A stretch of DNA of 64,000 nt from CAYRFE01 sp964423645 [NCBI: uncultured bacterium] (GCA_964423645.1 CAYRFE010000011.1:1-64000), one strand, 5' to 3'. Shown: positions 24,828-34,218, numbered from the stretch's first letter. A program made the numbers and translations. The notes: generated by a model from the sequence alone, not told the origin.

Positions 24828-26376
24828 ATTCAAACATAAAACAACACTTTTTTTGGTTGGCCGAATCATCATTTATAATCTGTTGTTGGGTTATTTTTTC
24901 TTTATAAGTCCCGCAGATACCATTTCTCGAACCGTTTTTTTTATTGCGATGATCGTAACAGATATCGTGTTTGTGGTAAGCGTCGTATCTCAGGAGTATA
25001 TTTCGCGGTATAGAGTTTTTTTGTTCGGTCAATTTATGTATGATGTCGTTCTTATTACCACGCTTACCTTTTTTGACGGAGGTATAATCGAGAGTAATTT
25101 CTCGCTATTGTTCTATTTGGTCATAATTCTTGCGTCGGTGTATTTTTATGATCGCGGAAGTATTTACATTACAACCGCTGCCGCGGGCTTATACATAGGG
25201 AGTTATTTGCTTGCATCAAACGGTGTCGTGCCGGTATATACGATGAGTGGGGATAGCATACGCGCTGATATTTCCGACACTTCCGGTTATATTACCGTTT
25301 TTATAAATCTTGTGCTTTTTTATATTGCTTGTTTTGTGATATCAAATCTCAGTATCGCATATTATAAAAAACGCGAACAGTATGAAGTTCAGACCATATT
25401 GCTCAAAGATGTCTTTGAGAATATTCCCTCGCTTTTGTTGGTCTTTGATCGTGAGGGACGATTGACATTATGGAATACCAAAGCTTCGGATTCCTTTCAC
25501 GCACTTTTTAAAGGTGTCTCATGGCAATCTCTATTACCACCGCATTTACATACGTATGTACAGTCGGTTTTGACAGGTCATGCAGGTGTTGATACGGAGA
25601 CGCGAATCGGGACACATGATTTTAAAGTCCTGCTTTCTCCGATCATTCGGAACGGTGAAATGCTCGGATGTTTGATGAATCTTGAGTTCATCACTGAAAA
25701 GAAACGTATGGAGCAACGAATAAAAGAATTGGATCGTATGGCATATTTGGGTGAACTTGGAGCGGGTATGGCACATGAATTACGTAATCCGCTTGCATCA
25801 TTATACGGCAGTATACAAATTCTCAATGAGAATACATTATCCGAACAAGATAAAGAATTGTATAATCTGGTGCTACGGGAATCCGAGCGATTGAATAAGA
25901 TCGTAACGGATTTTTTAACTTTTGTACGTGGTATACATATAGTACGTGAAGACATGAATTTGGCAGATCTTTTAGATGATGTGATAATCATGTTACGGAT
26001 TATTACGCCTCGCCAAATCCATTTTGCGGATTCACGGGAATATCCTATCACCGGTGACCGAAATTTGCTCATCCAGGCCTTCAATAACATCATTTGGAAT
26101 GCAGTTGAAGCAACCAATGACCATGGTGATGTACGTATCACAATAGAACCGCAAGACAATGAATGGCTTATTCGCGTGACGGATAACGGGAAAGGTATAG
26201 CTCAAGAGGATATTGCGCATATTTTCAAACCGTTCTTTTCCCGAAAAGCAAACGGTACAGGATTGGGCTTGGCGATCGCACGCAAAAATATCATTGCCAA
26301 TGACGGACATATCGAATGTGAGAGCGGCGAAAATGGCACGGAATTTAGGGTGTATTTGCCGATGCAGAATAAATAG
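24811..26376 (+). CDS. Membrane PAS sensor histidine kinase (PilS/NtrB-like)
   Basis: A 521-residue kinase. Six hydrophobic helices span about residues 8-190. A PAS domain (FENIPSLLLVFDREGRLTLW) follows, then the HisKA helix with the phospho-acceptor in AHELRNPLASLYGS and a HATPase domain with the N box (NNIIWNAVEATND), G1 (DNGKGI) and G2 (GTGLGLAI). The six-helix plus PAS layout resembles PilS. No response regulator is adjacent. I chose the ATG at 24811 with GAGGGAG upstream. Confidence 0.9.
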   Translation: MILGSEFKHKTTLFLVGRIIIYNLLLGYFFFISPADTISRTVFFIAMIVTDIVFVVSVVSQEYISRYRVFLFGQFMYDVVLITTLTFFDGGIIESNFSLLFYLVIILASVYFYDRGSIYITTAAAGLYIGSYLLASNGVVPVYTMSGDSIRADISDTSGYITVFINLVLFYIACFVISNLSIAYYKKREQYEVQTILLKDVFENIPSLLLVFDREGRLTLWNTKASDSFHALFKGVSWQSLLPPHLHTYVQSVLTGHAGVDTETRIGTHDFKVLLSPIIRNGEMLGCLMNLEFITEKKRMEQRIKELDRMAYLGELGAGMAHELRNPLASLYGSIQILNENTLSEQDKELYNLVLRESERLNKIVTDFLTFVRGIHIVREDMNLADLLDDVIIMLRIITPRQIHFADSREYPITGDRNLLIQAFNNIIWNAVEATNDHGDVRITIEPQDNEWLIRVTDNGKGIAQEDIAHIFKPFFSRKANGTGLGLAIARKNIIANDGHIECESGENGTEFRVYLPMQNK

Positions 26377-26412
26377 GGGCAGAGGAGTATCCCTGCCCGC
26401 GGTAATGATTGA

Positions 26413-26859
26413 TCAGTATTTTTTCAAAATCTCCGCAACATCATTCGGGTTTTCCGCATTGATAATTGCAGTGTAGTTTTTTTCTTCTGTTAAGAAATAT
26501 GAAATTTTTGAAAGAAGTGCGATATGTTCTTTTACTTTATAATACGGTGAAAGAATCATGACCAGCACATAGACGTCTTTTTTGTCGAGTGACTCAAAGG
26601 GGATGCCATTTTTTGATACCATGATGCCAAATGCAAAATCATCAATTGTTTCCACTCGTGCATGCGGGATTGCCACACCGCCGCCTATACCGGTGGTCAT
26701 TTTATTCTCGCGTTCCGTTACTTGGTTGAATATTGCTTTTTCATCAAGTTTATAGTGGGCACAAACTTTTTTACAGAGTTCCTTGATCGCATTTTCTTTG
26801 GTGAACGGTGTGTCGACTATGAAGACTGTCTCATTATGTAAAAAATCACGAATATTCAT
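26413..26859 (-). CDS. PTS EIIA (fructose/Ntr type)
   Basis: A 148-residue EIIA-2 domain protein. The phosphorylatable His lies in GGGVAIPHARV (about residues 58-68), and the domain ends in the usual helical segment. As a stand-alone domain, it is more likely regulatory (PtsN-like) than a sugar transporter; no EIIB/EIIC genes are near. The start at 26859 has GGGAGG; the longer frame upstream lacks support. Confidence 0.9.
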   Translation of the reverse strand: MNIRDFLHNETVFIVDTPFTKENAIKELCKKVCAHYKLDEKAIFNQVTERENKMTTGIGGGVAIPHARVETIDDFAFGIMVSKNGIPFESLDKKDVYVLVMILSPYYKVKEHIALLSKISYFLTEEKNYTAIINAENPNDVAEILKKY

Positions 26860-26881
26860 GATTCCCTCCCCTGTTTGACCT

Positions 26882-26909
26882 ATAATAGTCAAAAAATAAA
26901 ATATGTCAA
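26882..26909 (-). promoter_or_regulatory. Promoter of the PTS EIIA gene
   Basis: Minus strand: TTGACA (26909-26904), 16-bp spacer, TATTAT (26887-26882). Back-to-back with the promoter of the zinc-ribbon gene about 30 bp away. Confidence 0.75.
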
Positions 26910-26937
26910 TATAAAGAACGTAAAATACGTTTTTTCC

Positions 26938-26965
26938 TTGACATTTTATGTGTCTCTTGTAGACT
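26938..26965 (+). promoter_or_regulatory. Promoter of the zinc-ribbon gene
   Basis: TTGACA (26938-26943), 16-bp spacer, TAGACT (26960-26965). Confidence 0.65.
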
Positions 26966-27016
26966 GAGCCCGTTGAAACAGTATGTATGGTCGTTCACGA
27001 ATAATGGGAGGATACT

Positions 27017-27178
27017 ATGGGAAAAGCACATCGCGGCAAACCGCTTCGTCTGAGTAATGGTAAAAACAGAGGGACATGTCCTATCTGCGCACGCACGGGT
27101 GTTAAGCGTGTATACGAAGTTACACAGGGTGACGCTACCGTTAAAGTATGCAAATGCTGCCGTAACGCAAAAGCGTAA
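27017..27178 (+). CDS. Small zinc-ribbon protein, 53 residues
   Basis: A 53-residue, strongly basic protein starting MGKAHRGKPLRLSNGK. Its second half has two Cys pairs: CPIC (21-24) and CKCC (45-48), the spacing of a zinc ribbon. The basic N-terminal tail suggests RNA or ribosome binding, in the manner of small ribosomal proteins, but it is not L28, L32, L33 or L36 by its motifs. GGGAGG lies before the ATG; it has its own promoter and terminator, so it is a real single-gene unit. Function unknown. Confidence 0.75.
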   Translation: MGKAHRGKPLRLSNGKNRGTCPICARTGVKRVYEVTQGDATVKVCKCCRNAKA

Positions 27179-27205
27179 GTCGGTACTCGCACTGCACTAT
27201 TTTGA

Positions 27206-27229
27206 AGACGGTATGATACCGTCTTTTTT
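27206..27229 (+). terminator. Rho-independent terminator
   Basis: AGACGGTAT-GATACCGTCT hairpin followed by TTTTT, 28 bases after the stop of the zinc-ribbon gene. Confidence 0.85.
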
Positions 27230-27270
27230 AATTTCTCCGTTGAGTGTGTTTATAAGTCCTTATTTTATAT

Positions 27271-27298
27271 TGCAAAAAGATTATTTCATTGTATACTC
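27271..27298 (+). promoter_or_regulatory. Promoter of the PEP carboxykinase gene
   Basis: TTGCAA (27271-27276), 16-bp spacer, TATACT (27293-27298), then AGGAGG and the ATG at 27341. Confidence 0.65.
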
Positions 27299-27340
27299 AT
27301 CCGGTAACCACGGAAAAAAATAATTTCAGGAGGAGTGATT

Positions 27341-29131
27341 ATGACATCAAAGAGCGGATTCAGTATGCGTGAATATACGCAAATGAACAAAATCAGAAGT
27401 GTCGCCGAGACGCTTGCTAATGGTGACAATTGCCGGTGGGTGGATATCAATGAGCTGTATGACCTTTCCGTTATCCAGCCGACGACCATTGTTACCGATG
27501 TAACTATGCCTGCAAATGAATTGGGTCTTTCGCCGGAGCGAAACAAGGTCATGGTCAGTTACTCAGGGGAAGATTCTGCACGGTCTGCATGGGCACGTGA
27601 ACTTGTACCGGGCAAAAAGGATATCGCAAAAGATCCTTCCAAAAGAGCGTTGCTTGACAAATATGAACGATTGACTCGCGAGATCGCATATGAAATGATG
27701 CAGATGCCGCTTGTGAAGACTGAAGTATACATCGGCAAAGGCGAAGAATTCATGATCAAGGCGCGCTTGGTCGTCACAGAAGATTTCGCAAAGCTTGGGT
27801 TGGATTGGATCGTAAATTTCATACAAAAATCTCCCGTTTCCGAAGTTTTGTATAAAAAATCTCGTCCGTTTGAAATTTTAGATCTCAACATTGTTGTGTA
27901 TCCCGAATGGGTTAATCCTGAGTGGATGTGGGCGCAGAGCAAGCCAGCGGGATCAGGGAAAGCACCTAATCGAATTTCAATGGTGTTTGATGTCGAAAGC
28001 AATACCGCATTTTTATTAGGCGGAAGATATTTCGGTGAGTTGAAAAAAGCGACCTTGTCACTTGCATGGACTTCGGCAGTGATCAATAATGTCGGTGCGG
28101 CGATTCACGGAAGCAGCAAAACGATTTATATCAATAATAACGGCAAAAAAGAAGAAAAAACGTTTATTACCATCGGATTGAGCGGATCGGGAAAATCAAC
28201 AATCGGTAATGATCCTCACAAAGAATTTCTTGATTATAAAAACGGCGAAAAGACAAAGCTTGGAAATGACGATGCATTGGTGATTTTATTTGAACCGCGA
28301 GACAAACAAAAGGGTACGGTTGGTCTTGAGGAAAATATGTACAATAAATCCAATGACTATACGCCCGGCAGTTTTTATATTGATACGGTTTTAACGGCTG
28401 AAAATGTCGCGGTTACGACTGACGAAAATGGTAAAAAGATCATACTTCATGAAGATATCCGTAACGGTAACGGCCGAGTTGAAAGCTTGCGACGTGCGTT
28501 GCAAGGAGCAGAAGATGATGTCAACCTTCCGTGGCCTGATTATGTCGCGTTGATCATGAAAGATGAATGTTTGCCTCCTGTAACGCTTGTAAAAGATCCT
28601 GATTTGTTTGTATCGATGTATATGTCGCTTTGCACGAAGTCTTCATCGGCTGAGAATATTTCTGTTGAAGAAATGGGTAAGTTAAAAATGATACCGGGTG
28701 CAAATCCTTTTGTTATCTATGATATGAATACCGAAGCACATGCGGTCAAACGCATGATCACCGCTACGGGAGCATATGGTCTCGTGTTGAATACAGGCGG
28801 ATTCTATATCAATAAAGAGAAAAACGATAAAGATATCACAACAAAAGTCACCAAAGAAATTACGCTTTCATTATATCCTAAAATCGCAAAAGGTCAGATG
28901 GAGTGGGAAAAATGGTCAGATTTCCCCGGATTGTATATTCCTAAGAAAGGAACTATGGGTGCCGAATACGATGCATTATTTGCACCCTCTCGCGTTAAGG
29001 ATCGTGAAAATTACACGGTATTATTGGTTGATCGTATCAAACAGCGTATAGATTTTCTGAAAGGTCTGAAACTGGAAGATAAATTCATTGCTCCGTTGAT
29101 GAATGTTATCGTTAACTTGAGTAAAAAATAA
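27341..29131 (+). CDS. pckA: Phosphoenolpyruvate carboxykinase (ATP type), divergent
   Basis: A 596-residue enzyme interconverting oxaloacetate and phosphoenolpyruvate, for gluconeogenesis or anaplerosis. The nucleotide-binding P-loop is ITIGLSGSGKSTIG (about residue 283), with the kinase-2 aspartates in LGNDDALVI about 40 residues later. The substrate-side motif upstream is FLLGGRYFGELKK. The P-loop form favours the ATP-dependent class, though the rest is diverged from the E. coli type. AGGAGG precedes the ATG. A PpiC-type foldase gene follows after 15 bases. Confidence 0.85.
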   Translation: MTSKSGFSMREYTQMNKIRSVAETLANGDNCRWVDINELYDLSVIQPTTIVTDVTMPANELGLSPERNKVMVSYSGEDSARSAWARELVPGKKDIAKDPSKRALLDKYERLTREIAYEMMQMPLVKTEVYIGKGEEFMIKARLVVTEDFAKLGLDWIVNFIQKSPVSEVLYKKSRPFEILDLNIVVYPEWVNPEWMWAQSKPAGSGKAPNRISMVFDVESNTAFLLGGRYFGELKKATLSLAWTSAVINNVGAAIHGSSKTIYINNNGKKEEKTFITIGLSGSGKSTIGNDPHKEFLDYKNGEKTKLGNDDALVILFEPRDKQKGTVGLEENMYNKSNDYTPGSFYIDTVLTAENVAVTTDENGKKIILHEDIRNGNGRVESLRRALQGAEDDVNLPWPDYVALIMKDECLPPVTLVKDPDLFVSMYMSLCTKSSSAENISVEEMGKLKMIPGANPFVIYDMNTEAHAVKRMITATGAYGLVLNTGGFYINKEKNDKDITTKVTKEITLSLYPKIAKGQMEWEKWSDFPGLYIPKKGTMGAEYDALFAPSRVKDRENYTVLLVDRIKQRIDFLKGLKLEDKFIAPLMNVIVNLSKK

Positions 29132-29146
29132 AAGGAGTGGTAAGGT

Positions 29147-30577
29147 ATGCGTTATGCAAAATGGGTAGCTATCGGCGTTGTCATCCTGGGTCTTCTTGCG
29201 GTTATCAAATTCGGCGGTAAAAAGAAAGTTGCCGAAATTTATGAAACACGTGACGGAAAGAAAATTACAACAGTGATTTATGCGTCTGATCTTGAAGCAA
29301 AGTTGAAAAATGTCAATAAGGATTACATTGAAAAAAACGGGGAATATGAAGTAAAAAAACAAATCCTTGATACTATGATCGATCGTGAGTTACTTTTAAA
29401 AGATCTGAAGAAGAATAATTTCTCTGAAGAGGTTGTTTTAAAACAGTGGGAAACTCAAAAAAAAGAAATTCGGTTATTTTATTTTGCTCAAGAGTATATT
29501 GCAAACGAAAAGATGATAAAAATTCCTGAGACCGAACTTACCGCATATTATGAGAAAGAAAAAGAACGTTTTAAAGTCGAAGAACAAGTGAAAGCGTCTC
29601 ATATTCTTATCAAATCCAGTAATGTTCGCAGTGATGCTGACGCAAAAGCCCAAATCGTGAAAGTTATCGCCGAGATCAAAGCCGACGCAAGCAATTTCGG
29701 AGAACTCGCGAAAAAATATTCGGAAGACGGTTCATCACAAATGGAAGGCGATCTTGGTTTTTTCCCGCGTAACCGCATGGTTCCGGAGTTTGAAACCGCT
29801 GCATTTGCATTAAAAAAAGGTGAATTTACCAAGGAACCCGTAAAGACACAATTTGGATATCATATAATTTTAGTCACCGATCGGAAAGAAGCCGGCTATA
29901 CACCTATGGCAGATGTCAAAAAAGATATTCGTATGCCGGTGTATACCGAAATGGTAAAAAAAGAATATGAAGTTGTTGTATATGCCGATAAAATTGACGT
30001 AAAAGTTCCGGATGCGGTTATCGGTGAAACCAAGAAAATTAAAAAAACATATACTATCAACAGCCTCAAAGAAATGATCAAGAAAAATTATCCGGGTGAA
30101 CAGATGGTGGACAGTTATTTCGCTCAACCGGAATATGTTTCAAGCATACTTACACAAATGATGCTTATAGACGCGATTGAAGATAAGATGAATTCATTCG
30201 GATTCGATGACGATAAAAAGTTCAAAAAATTCGAAAGCGATGAATATAAGAATTTTCTTGCAGGATTTTACCAGAACGAATTGATGAAGAAGATCGAAGT
30301 CACCGATGATGAAGCACGTCAGGCATATCTCGGGAATTCTGAATTTATGGATATGTTGGCGCAACGTTTTGGAGCTGCGATTAAAACGAATAAATCCTTT
30401 AGAGAGCAGAAGGAGAAAGAATTCCTTGGATATGTAAAGCAGCAGATCGCTGCGGGCAAACAGCAACAATTTTATTCGACCTATATTGGTGGTTTGAAAC
30501 AGGAATATCCGGTTGTTATTCATTTGAAAGAACCGAAAATGCCTGATTTGAAAAAAATTAAAAAAGATACGAAATAA
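29147..30577 (+). CDS. Membrane-anchored PpiC-type peptidyl-prolyl isomerase
   Basis: A 476-residue SurA/PrsA-like foldase. One N-terminal anchor (residues 6-22) precedes a helical chaperone region and a parvulin domain (about residues 145-245) with the signature KASHILIKSS, GDLGFFPRNRMVPEFE and FGYHIILVTDR. A long helical C-terminal region follows, with a lysine-rich end. Acts outside the inner membrane on exported proteins. AAGGAG precedes the start. A terminator follows 20 bases after the stop. Confidence 0.88.
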   Translation: MRYAKWVAIGVVILGLLAVIKFGGKKKVAEIYETRDGKKITTVIYASDLEAKLKNVNKDYIEKNGEYEVKKQILDTMIDRELLLKDLKKNNFSEEVVLKQWETQKKEIRLFYFAQEYIANEKMIKIPETELTAYYEKEKERFKVEEQVKASHILIKSSNVRSDADAKAQIVKVIAEIKADASNFGELAKKYSEDGSSQMEGDLGFFPRNRMVPEFETAAFALKKGEFTKEPVKTQFGYHIILVTDRKEAGYTPMADVKKDIRMPVYTEMVKKEYEVVVYADKIDVKVPDAVIGETKKIKKTYTINSLKEMIKKNYPGEQMVDSYFAQPEYVSSILTQMMLIDAIEDKMNSFGFDDDKKFKKFESDEYKNFLAGFYQNELMKKIEVTDDEARQAYLGNSEFMDMLAQRFGAAIKTNKSFREQKEKEFLGYVKQQIAAGKQQQFYSTYIGGLKQEYPVVIHLKEPKMPDLKKIKKDTK

Positions 30578-30596
30578 GTACAGATCCATTTATTTG

Positions 30597-30625
30597 AAAA
30601 GGCGGTTATCTGACCGCCTTTTTTT
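30597..30625 (+). terminator. Rho-independent terminator
   Basis: AAGGCGGT (30599-30606) pairs with ACCGCCTT (30613-30620), followed by a T-run. It ends the pckA-foldase unit. Confidence 0.9.
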
Positions 30626-30715
30626 ATTTCACATGGCTTCAATTCAGCGAAGCTTGTTTCGGCGCTACAATGATCGTTTTTAGACCTTTGCAACATTCAA
30701 AATCTCCGAATTCTC

Positions 30716-30965
30716 TTGATTTTCTAAAAAAGGGATATGGGGGCGAAGTCCACACTATATAACAATTTAAACCATCCCCGATTTTTCACGGGAGGGTTTA
30801 GAGGTAGGCACAAATCATAAAATAGTAATTTTGCAAAGGTTTCGTTTTGATACGAGAAGGGGTGTGGGGACGGTGTAGAGACACGGCATGCCGTGTCTGT
30901 AACCGAAAATTTAAACCCTTCCTGATTTTTCACGGGAGGGGTTAGGGGTAGGCACAAATCATAAA
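30716..30965. repeat. Two degenerate family A copies with a palindrome
   Basis: Two successive decayed A-like segments, each ending in a TTTTTCACGGGAGGG...TAGGCACAAATCATAAAAT...TTTTGCAAAG block (30784-30840 and 30928-30985). Between them, 30879-30898 is a perfect 20-bp palindrome, AGACACGGCATGCCGTGTCT. No protein is supported here. Confidence 0.7.
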
Positions 30966-31052
30966 ATTGTAATTTTGCAAAGCTCTCACATTTGAGATAC
31001 TCCGTGGTTTGCGGGTACGTGATTTATTTTATTATTTTCTATCCTCCCCGCC

Positions 31053-31079
31053 TTTAGAATTGATTGTAACCACCGATAA
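31053..31079 (+). promoter_or_regulatory. Candidate sigma-28 (FliA) promoter for fliD
   Basis: ACCGATAA at 31072-31079 matches seven of eight positions of the flagellar sigma-28 -10 element GCCGATAA. At the expected 11-bp spacing upstream, TTTAGAAT matches the -35 consensus TAAAGTTT only weakly. No sigma-70 promoter is visible before fliD. Confidence 0.5.
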
Positions 31080-31102
31080 CACATAGAGAAAGAGGTGGTC
31101 GT

Positions 31103-33370
31103 ATGGCAGGCACCCAATCGATAAGCGGTTTAATATCGGGTTTACAGACCCAAGATATAATTGACAAACTTGTGAGTATTGAAAAAATACCGCAGGATAT
31201 TATAAAACAACGGCAAGCAGAAATAAAACAACAAATAAACGGGTGGTCTGCGTTTGAAGCTATGTTGTTGGGGTTGAAGACAAGTGTTTCGTCACTGAAT
31301 ACCCAAGAGCAGTGGGGGGCTTTCAGTGTTACCTCCAGTAAAAGCGATGTGGCATCAGCGATTGCGTCTGAATCGGCACAAGCAGGAACGTATACTATCG
31401 GTGTAGAGCAGATTGCAATGAATCATCAAATTGCATTTGGAGAGTTTGAAAACATTTCTCAAAGTATCGGTAACGGAACATTATCCATTACAATGGATGG
31501 GAACGAACACACGATTGATATTTCAGGCACATCCAATACGGTTCAGGGAATGGTTTCAGCGGTTAATTCTGCTGATATTGGTGTGAAAGCATCAGTATTG
31601 AATATGAACGGACAGTATAAAATCGTGTTGTCATCAGAAAAGACCGGGCTTGAAAATGCCATGATCGCACGTTTTACGCCTACGAACGGTGTTGCTCAAA
31701 GCTTTGATGAATTTTCAGTGTCTGATGATGAGTGGAACGGCCCGGAAGTTTTAGCAGCGGGAGTATTTACAGGGCACGAAGATACTGCATATACACTTAC
31801 AGCGCTCAATAGCGGAGTCGTGGGGTCTGACGCAATAACATTTCATTGGGAATCCGGCACGCGTTCGGGTGACGTTACGCTACCGAGTGATTATTCCGGG
31901 GGAGCTATTTCTATCGCTGACGGTGTTACGGTCGCATTTGAAACCGGTTCAGTAACAATTGATGAAGCATTTGTCGTGAATGTTGATGCGGCAACTATTC
32001 AGAAACCGCAAGACGCAATAATCAAATTCGGAAGCGGAATCAATGCACTTACTATTCAATCAGCCTCAAATGAGGTATCTGATGTTATTCCGGGAGTTAC
32101 TATCAATGCGTTGAGTGCGTCATCTGGTACGCCGGTCACACTTGTTGTAAATCGGGATACTCAATCGTTGGTCACAAAAGTTCAAGCAATGGTTCAGAGT
32201 TATAATAAAATAGTTGATTTTACTAATCAGCAGCAACAATATGATCAGGAAACACAAACATCAGGCGTGCTTTTCGGTGATTCGACATTTCGAAGTATCG
32301 ATATGAATCTGAAGGCAAAGTTTTCAGGATATTTATCTCAAGTACGCGGTGAATTTCGAGCGTTTGCAGATATAGGCATATCTATGAATGATGATGCAAC
32401 ATTAAGCCTTGATACAACGGTATTATCAAATGCGTTACGGGACAATTTTAACGATGTGGAAAAGTTATTTCTCAATAGCGGTGAGACCGATGATACCGAT
32501 ATTTCATATATAGGTACAACTGATGCCACGAAGGTATCTGTTGACGGGTATGACATACTTATCACTCGTGCGGCAGAACAAGCGAAGTATAAGGGCACTT
32601 CTCGTTCAATATCAGAATCTGCGCCAATTATCATATCTTCTTCAAATAATACTATGCAATTAGCGGTGGATGGAATACGATTATCGAATACAATAATACC
32701 ATCCGGGACGTATTCTTCAGGAAGCGCTCTGGCAACTGCAATGCAAGATGCGATCAATGGTGACGAATTGCTTCAGGGGAAAACGATCAGTGTTGAATGG
32801 GTTGAGACTTCTCCCGGACAAGGATATTTTGAAATTACGTCTCCTAGTTATGGTTCGCGATCTCAAATAACCGTTGAGTCAGCGAGTGCAAATGCGATAC
32901 TCGGTGTGCAAAATGGCAGCGATAAGGGGGTTGATGTTGCGGGAACCATTAATGGTGAGGAAGCTGAAGGAATCGGGCGGCTTTTAACAGGGAAGGTTGG
33001 GAATTCAACCACTTCCGGGTTAGCTGTTGAAGTGAATATTACCGCATCACAATTAACGGCTCAGGGGCAATCACAAGGGAAAGTGTATTATACAACGGGA
33101 CTGATGTCTTCAATCGATGATTTTATGACAGATCTTACCGATACGCTCAACGGCGTACTTGCGAATCAGAAAAAGTCATTGAAAACAATGTATGATGATA
33201 TGCAAATAGAGGTTAAAAAATACGACGAAAAAATTGAAGCGAAAAGACTTGAGCTTGAGCTGAAATATAACCAACTTGAGACAATTCTCAGTAAGTTGAA
33301 TTCGCAAGGTTCATATTTAAGTGCTCAGATATCAGGATTAAGTAATATTACGGGCACATCATCCACTTGA
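31103..33370 (+). CDS. fliD: Flagellar hook-associated protein 2 (filament cap)
   Basis: A 755-residue FliD, the cap at the growing flagellar filament tip. The N-terminal FliD domain opens with SISGLISGLQTQDIIDKLV and a coiled segment, and the C-terminal domain ends in a long coiled coil (SIDDFMTDLTDTLNGVLANQ onward), as in FliD. It is about 290 residues longer than the E. coli protein (468). The extra length is in the middle, where there are threonine/serine-rich beta segments that are likely surface-exposed. AGAGGTGG precedes the ATG. First gene of fliD-fliS-fliT-like operon. Confidence 0.93.
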   Translation: MAGTQSISGLISGLQTQDIIDKLVSIEKIPQDIIKQRQAEIKQQINGWSAFEAMLLGLKTSVSSLNTQEQWGAFSVTSSKSDVASAIASESAQAGTYTIGVEQIAMNHQIAFGEFENISQSIGNGTLSITMDGNEHTIDISGTSNTVQGMVSAVNSADIGVKASVLNMNGQYKIVLSSEKTGLENAMIARFTPTNGVAQSFDEFSVSDDEWNGPEVLAAGVFTGHEDTAYTLTALNSGVVGSDAITFHWESGTRSGDVTLPSDYSGGAISIADGVTVAFETGSVTIDEAFVVNVDAATIQKPQDAIIKFGSGINALTIQSASNEVSDVIPGVTINALSASSGTPVTLVVNRDTQSLVTKVQAMVQSYNKIVDFTNQQQQYDQETQTSGVLFGDSTFRSIDMNLKAKFSGYLSQVRGEFRAFADIGISMNDDATLSLDTTVLSNALRDNFNDVEKLFLNSGETDDTDISYIGTTDATKVSVDGYDILITRAAEQAKYKGTSRSISESAPIIISSSNNTMQLAVDGIRLSNTIIPSGTYSSGSALATAMQDAINGDELLQGKTISVEWVETSPGQGYFEITSPSYGSRSQITVESASANAILGVQNGSDKGVDVAGTINGEEAEGIGRLLTGKVGNSTTSGLAVEVNITASQLTAQGQSQGKVYYTTGLMSSIDDFMTDLTDTLNGVLANQKKSLKTMYDDMQIEVKKYDEKIEAKRLELELKYNQLETILSKLNSQGSYLSAQISGLSNITGTSST

Positions 33371-33388
33371 GGAAAATGGAGGTAATCT

Positions 33389-33814
33389 ATGGCATTAACA
33401 CACAGTTATAGCACGTATACTCAGGCCCAAAACCGAACCGATGATCCTCAAAAGGTGGTAGTGCTTTTATATGAGGGAATCATTACCTATTTAAATAAGG
33501 CTCGCGCAGAGATAGGCATGAAGCATTTTATACCGGCCCATGAATATTTCATGAAAGCTAAAAACATTGTTGTCGAGTTGATGTGCGCGTTGGATATGGA
33601 GCAGGGTGGTGAGATTGCTCAAAATCTGTATAATTTGTATTGGTTTATGTTTGAAAAAATCATTGAATCAGACTATACTAAAGATGTAGCGATAATGGAC
33701 TCTATAATACCGGTTATCCGAACGGTGAAGAGTGCATGGGAGGGTATCGAAATTGACCATGATGCGCGTATGAAATATAAATCTGCGGTCGTGGGTCTCA
33801 ATGTGAAAGGGTAG
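33389..33814 (+). CDS. fliS: Flagellin export chaperone
   Basis: A 141-residue all-helical FliS, which binds flagellin C-termini to prevent premature polymerisation. The N-terminal SYSTYTQAQNRTDDPQKVVV and LLYEGIITYLNKARAEI are typical. GGAGG precedes the ATG. It follows fliD by 18 bases and is followed three bases later by a second small helical chaperone. Confidence 0.93.
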   Translation: MALTHSYSTYTQAQNRTDDPQKVVVLLYEGIITYLNKARAEIGMKHFIPAHEYFMKAKNIVVELMCALDMEQGGEIAQNLYNLYWFMFEKIIESDYTKDVAIMDSIIPVIRTVKSAWEGIEIDHDARMKYKSAVVGLNVKG

Positions 33815-33817
33815 AAT

Positions 33818-34162
33818 ATGGTTGATCCCGTAGGTTTGTATAATCAAATCCTTCATATAACAAAAGCCGAACAAAAATCACTTGATAATAATGATTTTGA
33901 TACATTGATAAAACAAATAGAAGAACGCGAGCGTCTTCTCGAAGAGACCAAAAAGGTTGATTTTTCATTGATAGACGAAAATCGCAAGGGTTCGATTCGT
34001 CAATTACTCGATGAAATCAAAACGATCGATGAAAAAAACATAATGCGGATAGAGTTGTTGAAAAATACTGTGAAAGAAGATATCGCGGGTACAGTTGAAC
34101 AGAAAAAAGTTCAAAAGTATATTTCCAGTTACAATCGTATTCAAAAAGGTGTGCAAGGGTGA
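33818..34162 (+). CDS. FliT/FlgN-like flagellar chaperone
   Basis: A 114-residue helical protein with two long amphipathic helices rich in Lys and Glu (KQIEERERLLEETKK, then IDEKNIMRIELLKN). Its size and position right after fliS suggest the FliT role, a chaperone for the FliD cap. Sequence alone does not separate FliT from FlgN. The stop is followed by T-rich sequence without a hairpin. Confidence 0.7.
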   Translation: MVDPVGLYNQILHITKAEQKSLDNNDFDTLIKQIEERERLLEETKKVDFSLIDENRKGSIRQLLDEIKTIDEKNIMRIELLKNTVKEDIAGTVEQKKVQKYISSYNRIQKGVQG

Positions 34163-34218
34163 ACATTTCACTCGAAAACTTCTTTTTTAATTTTTTTTGA
34201 GAAAAATCTTTTTCTTTA

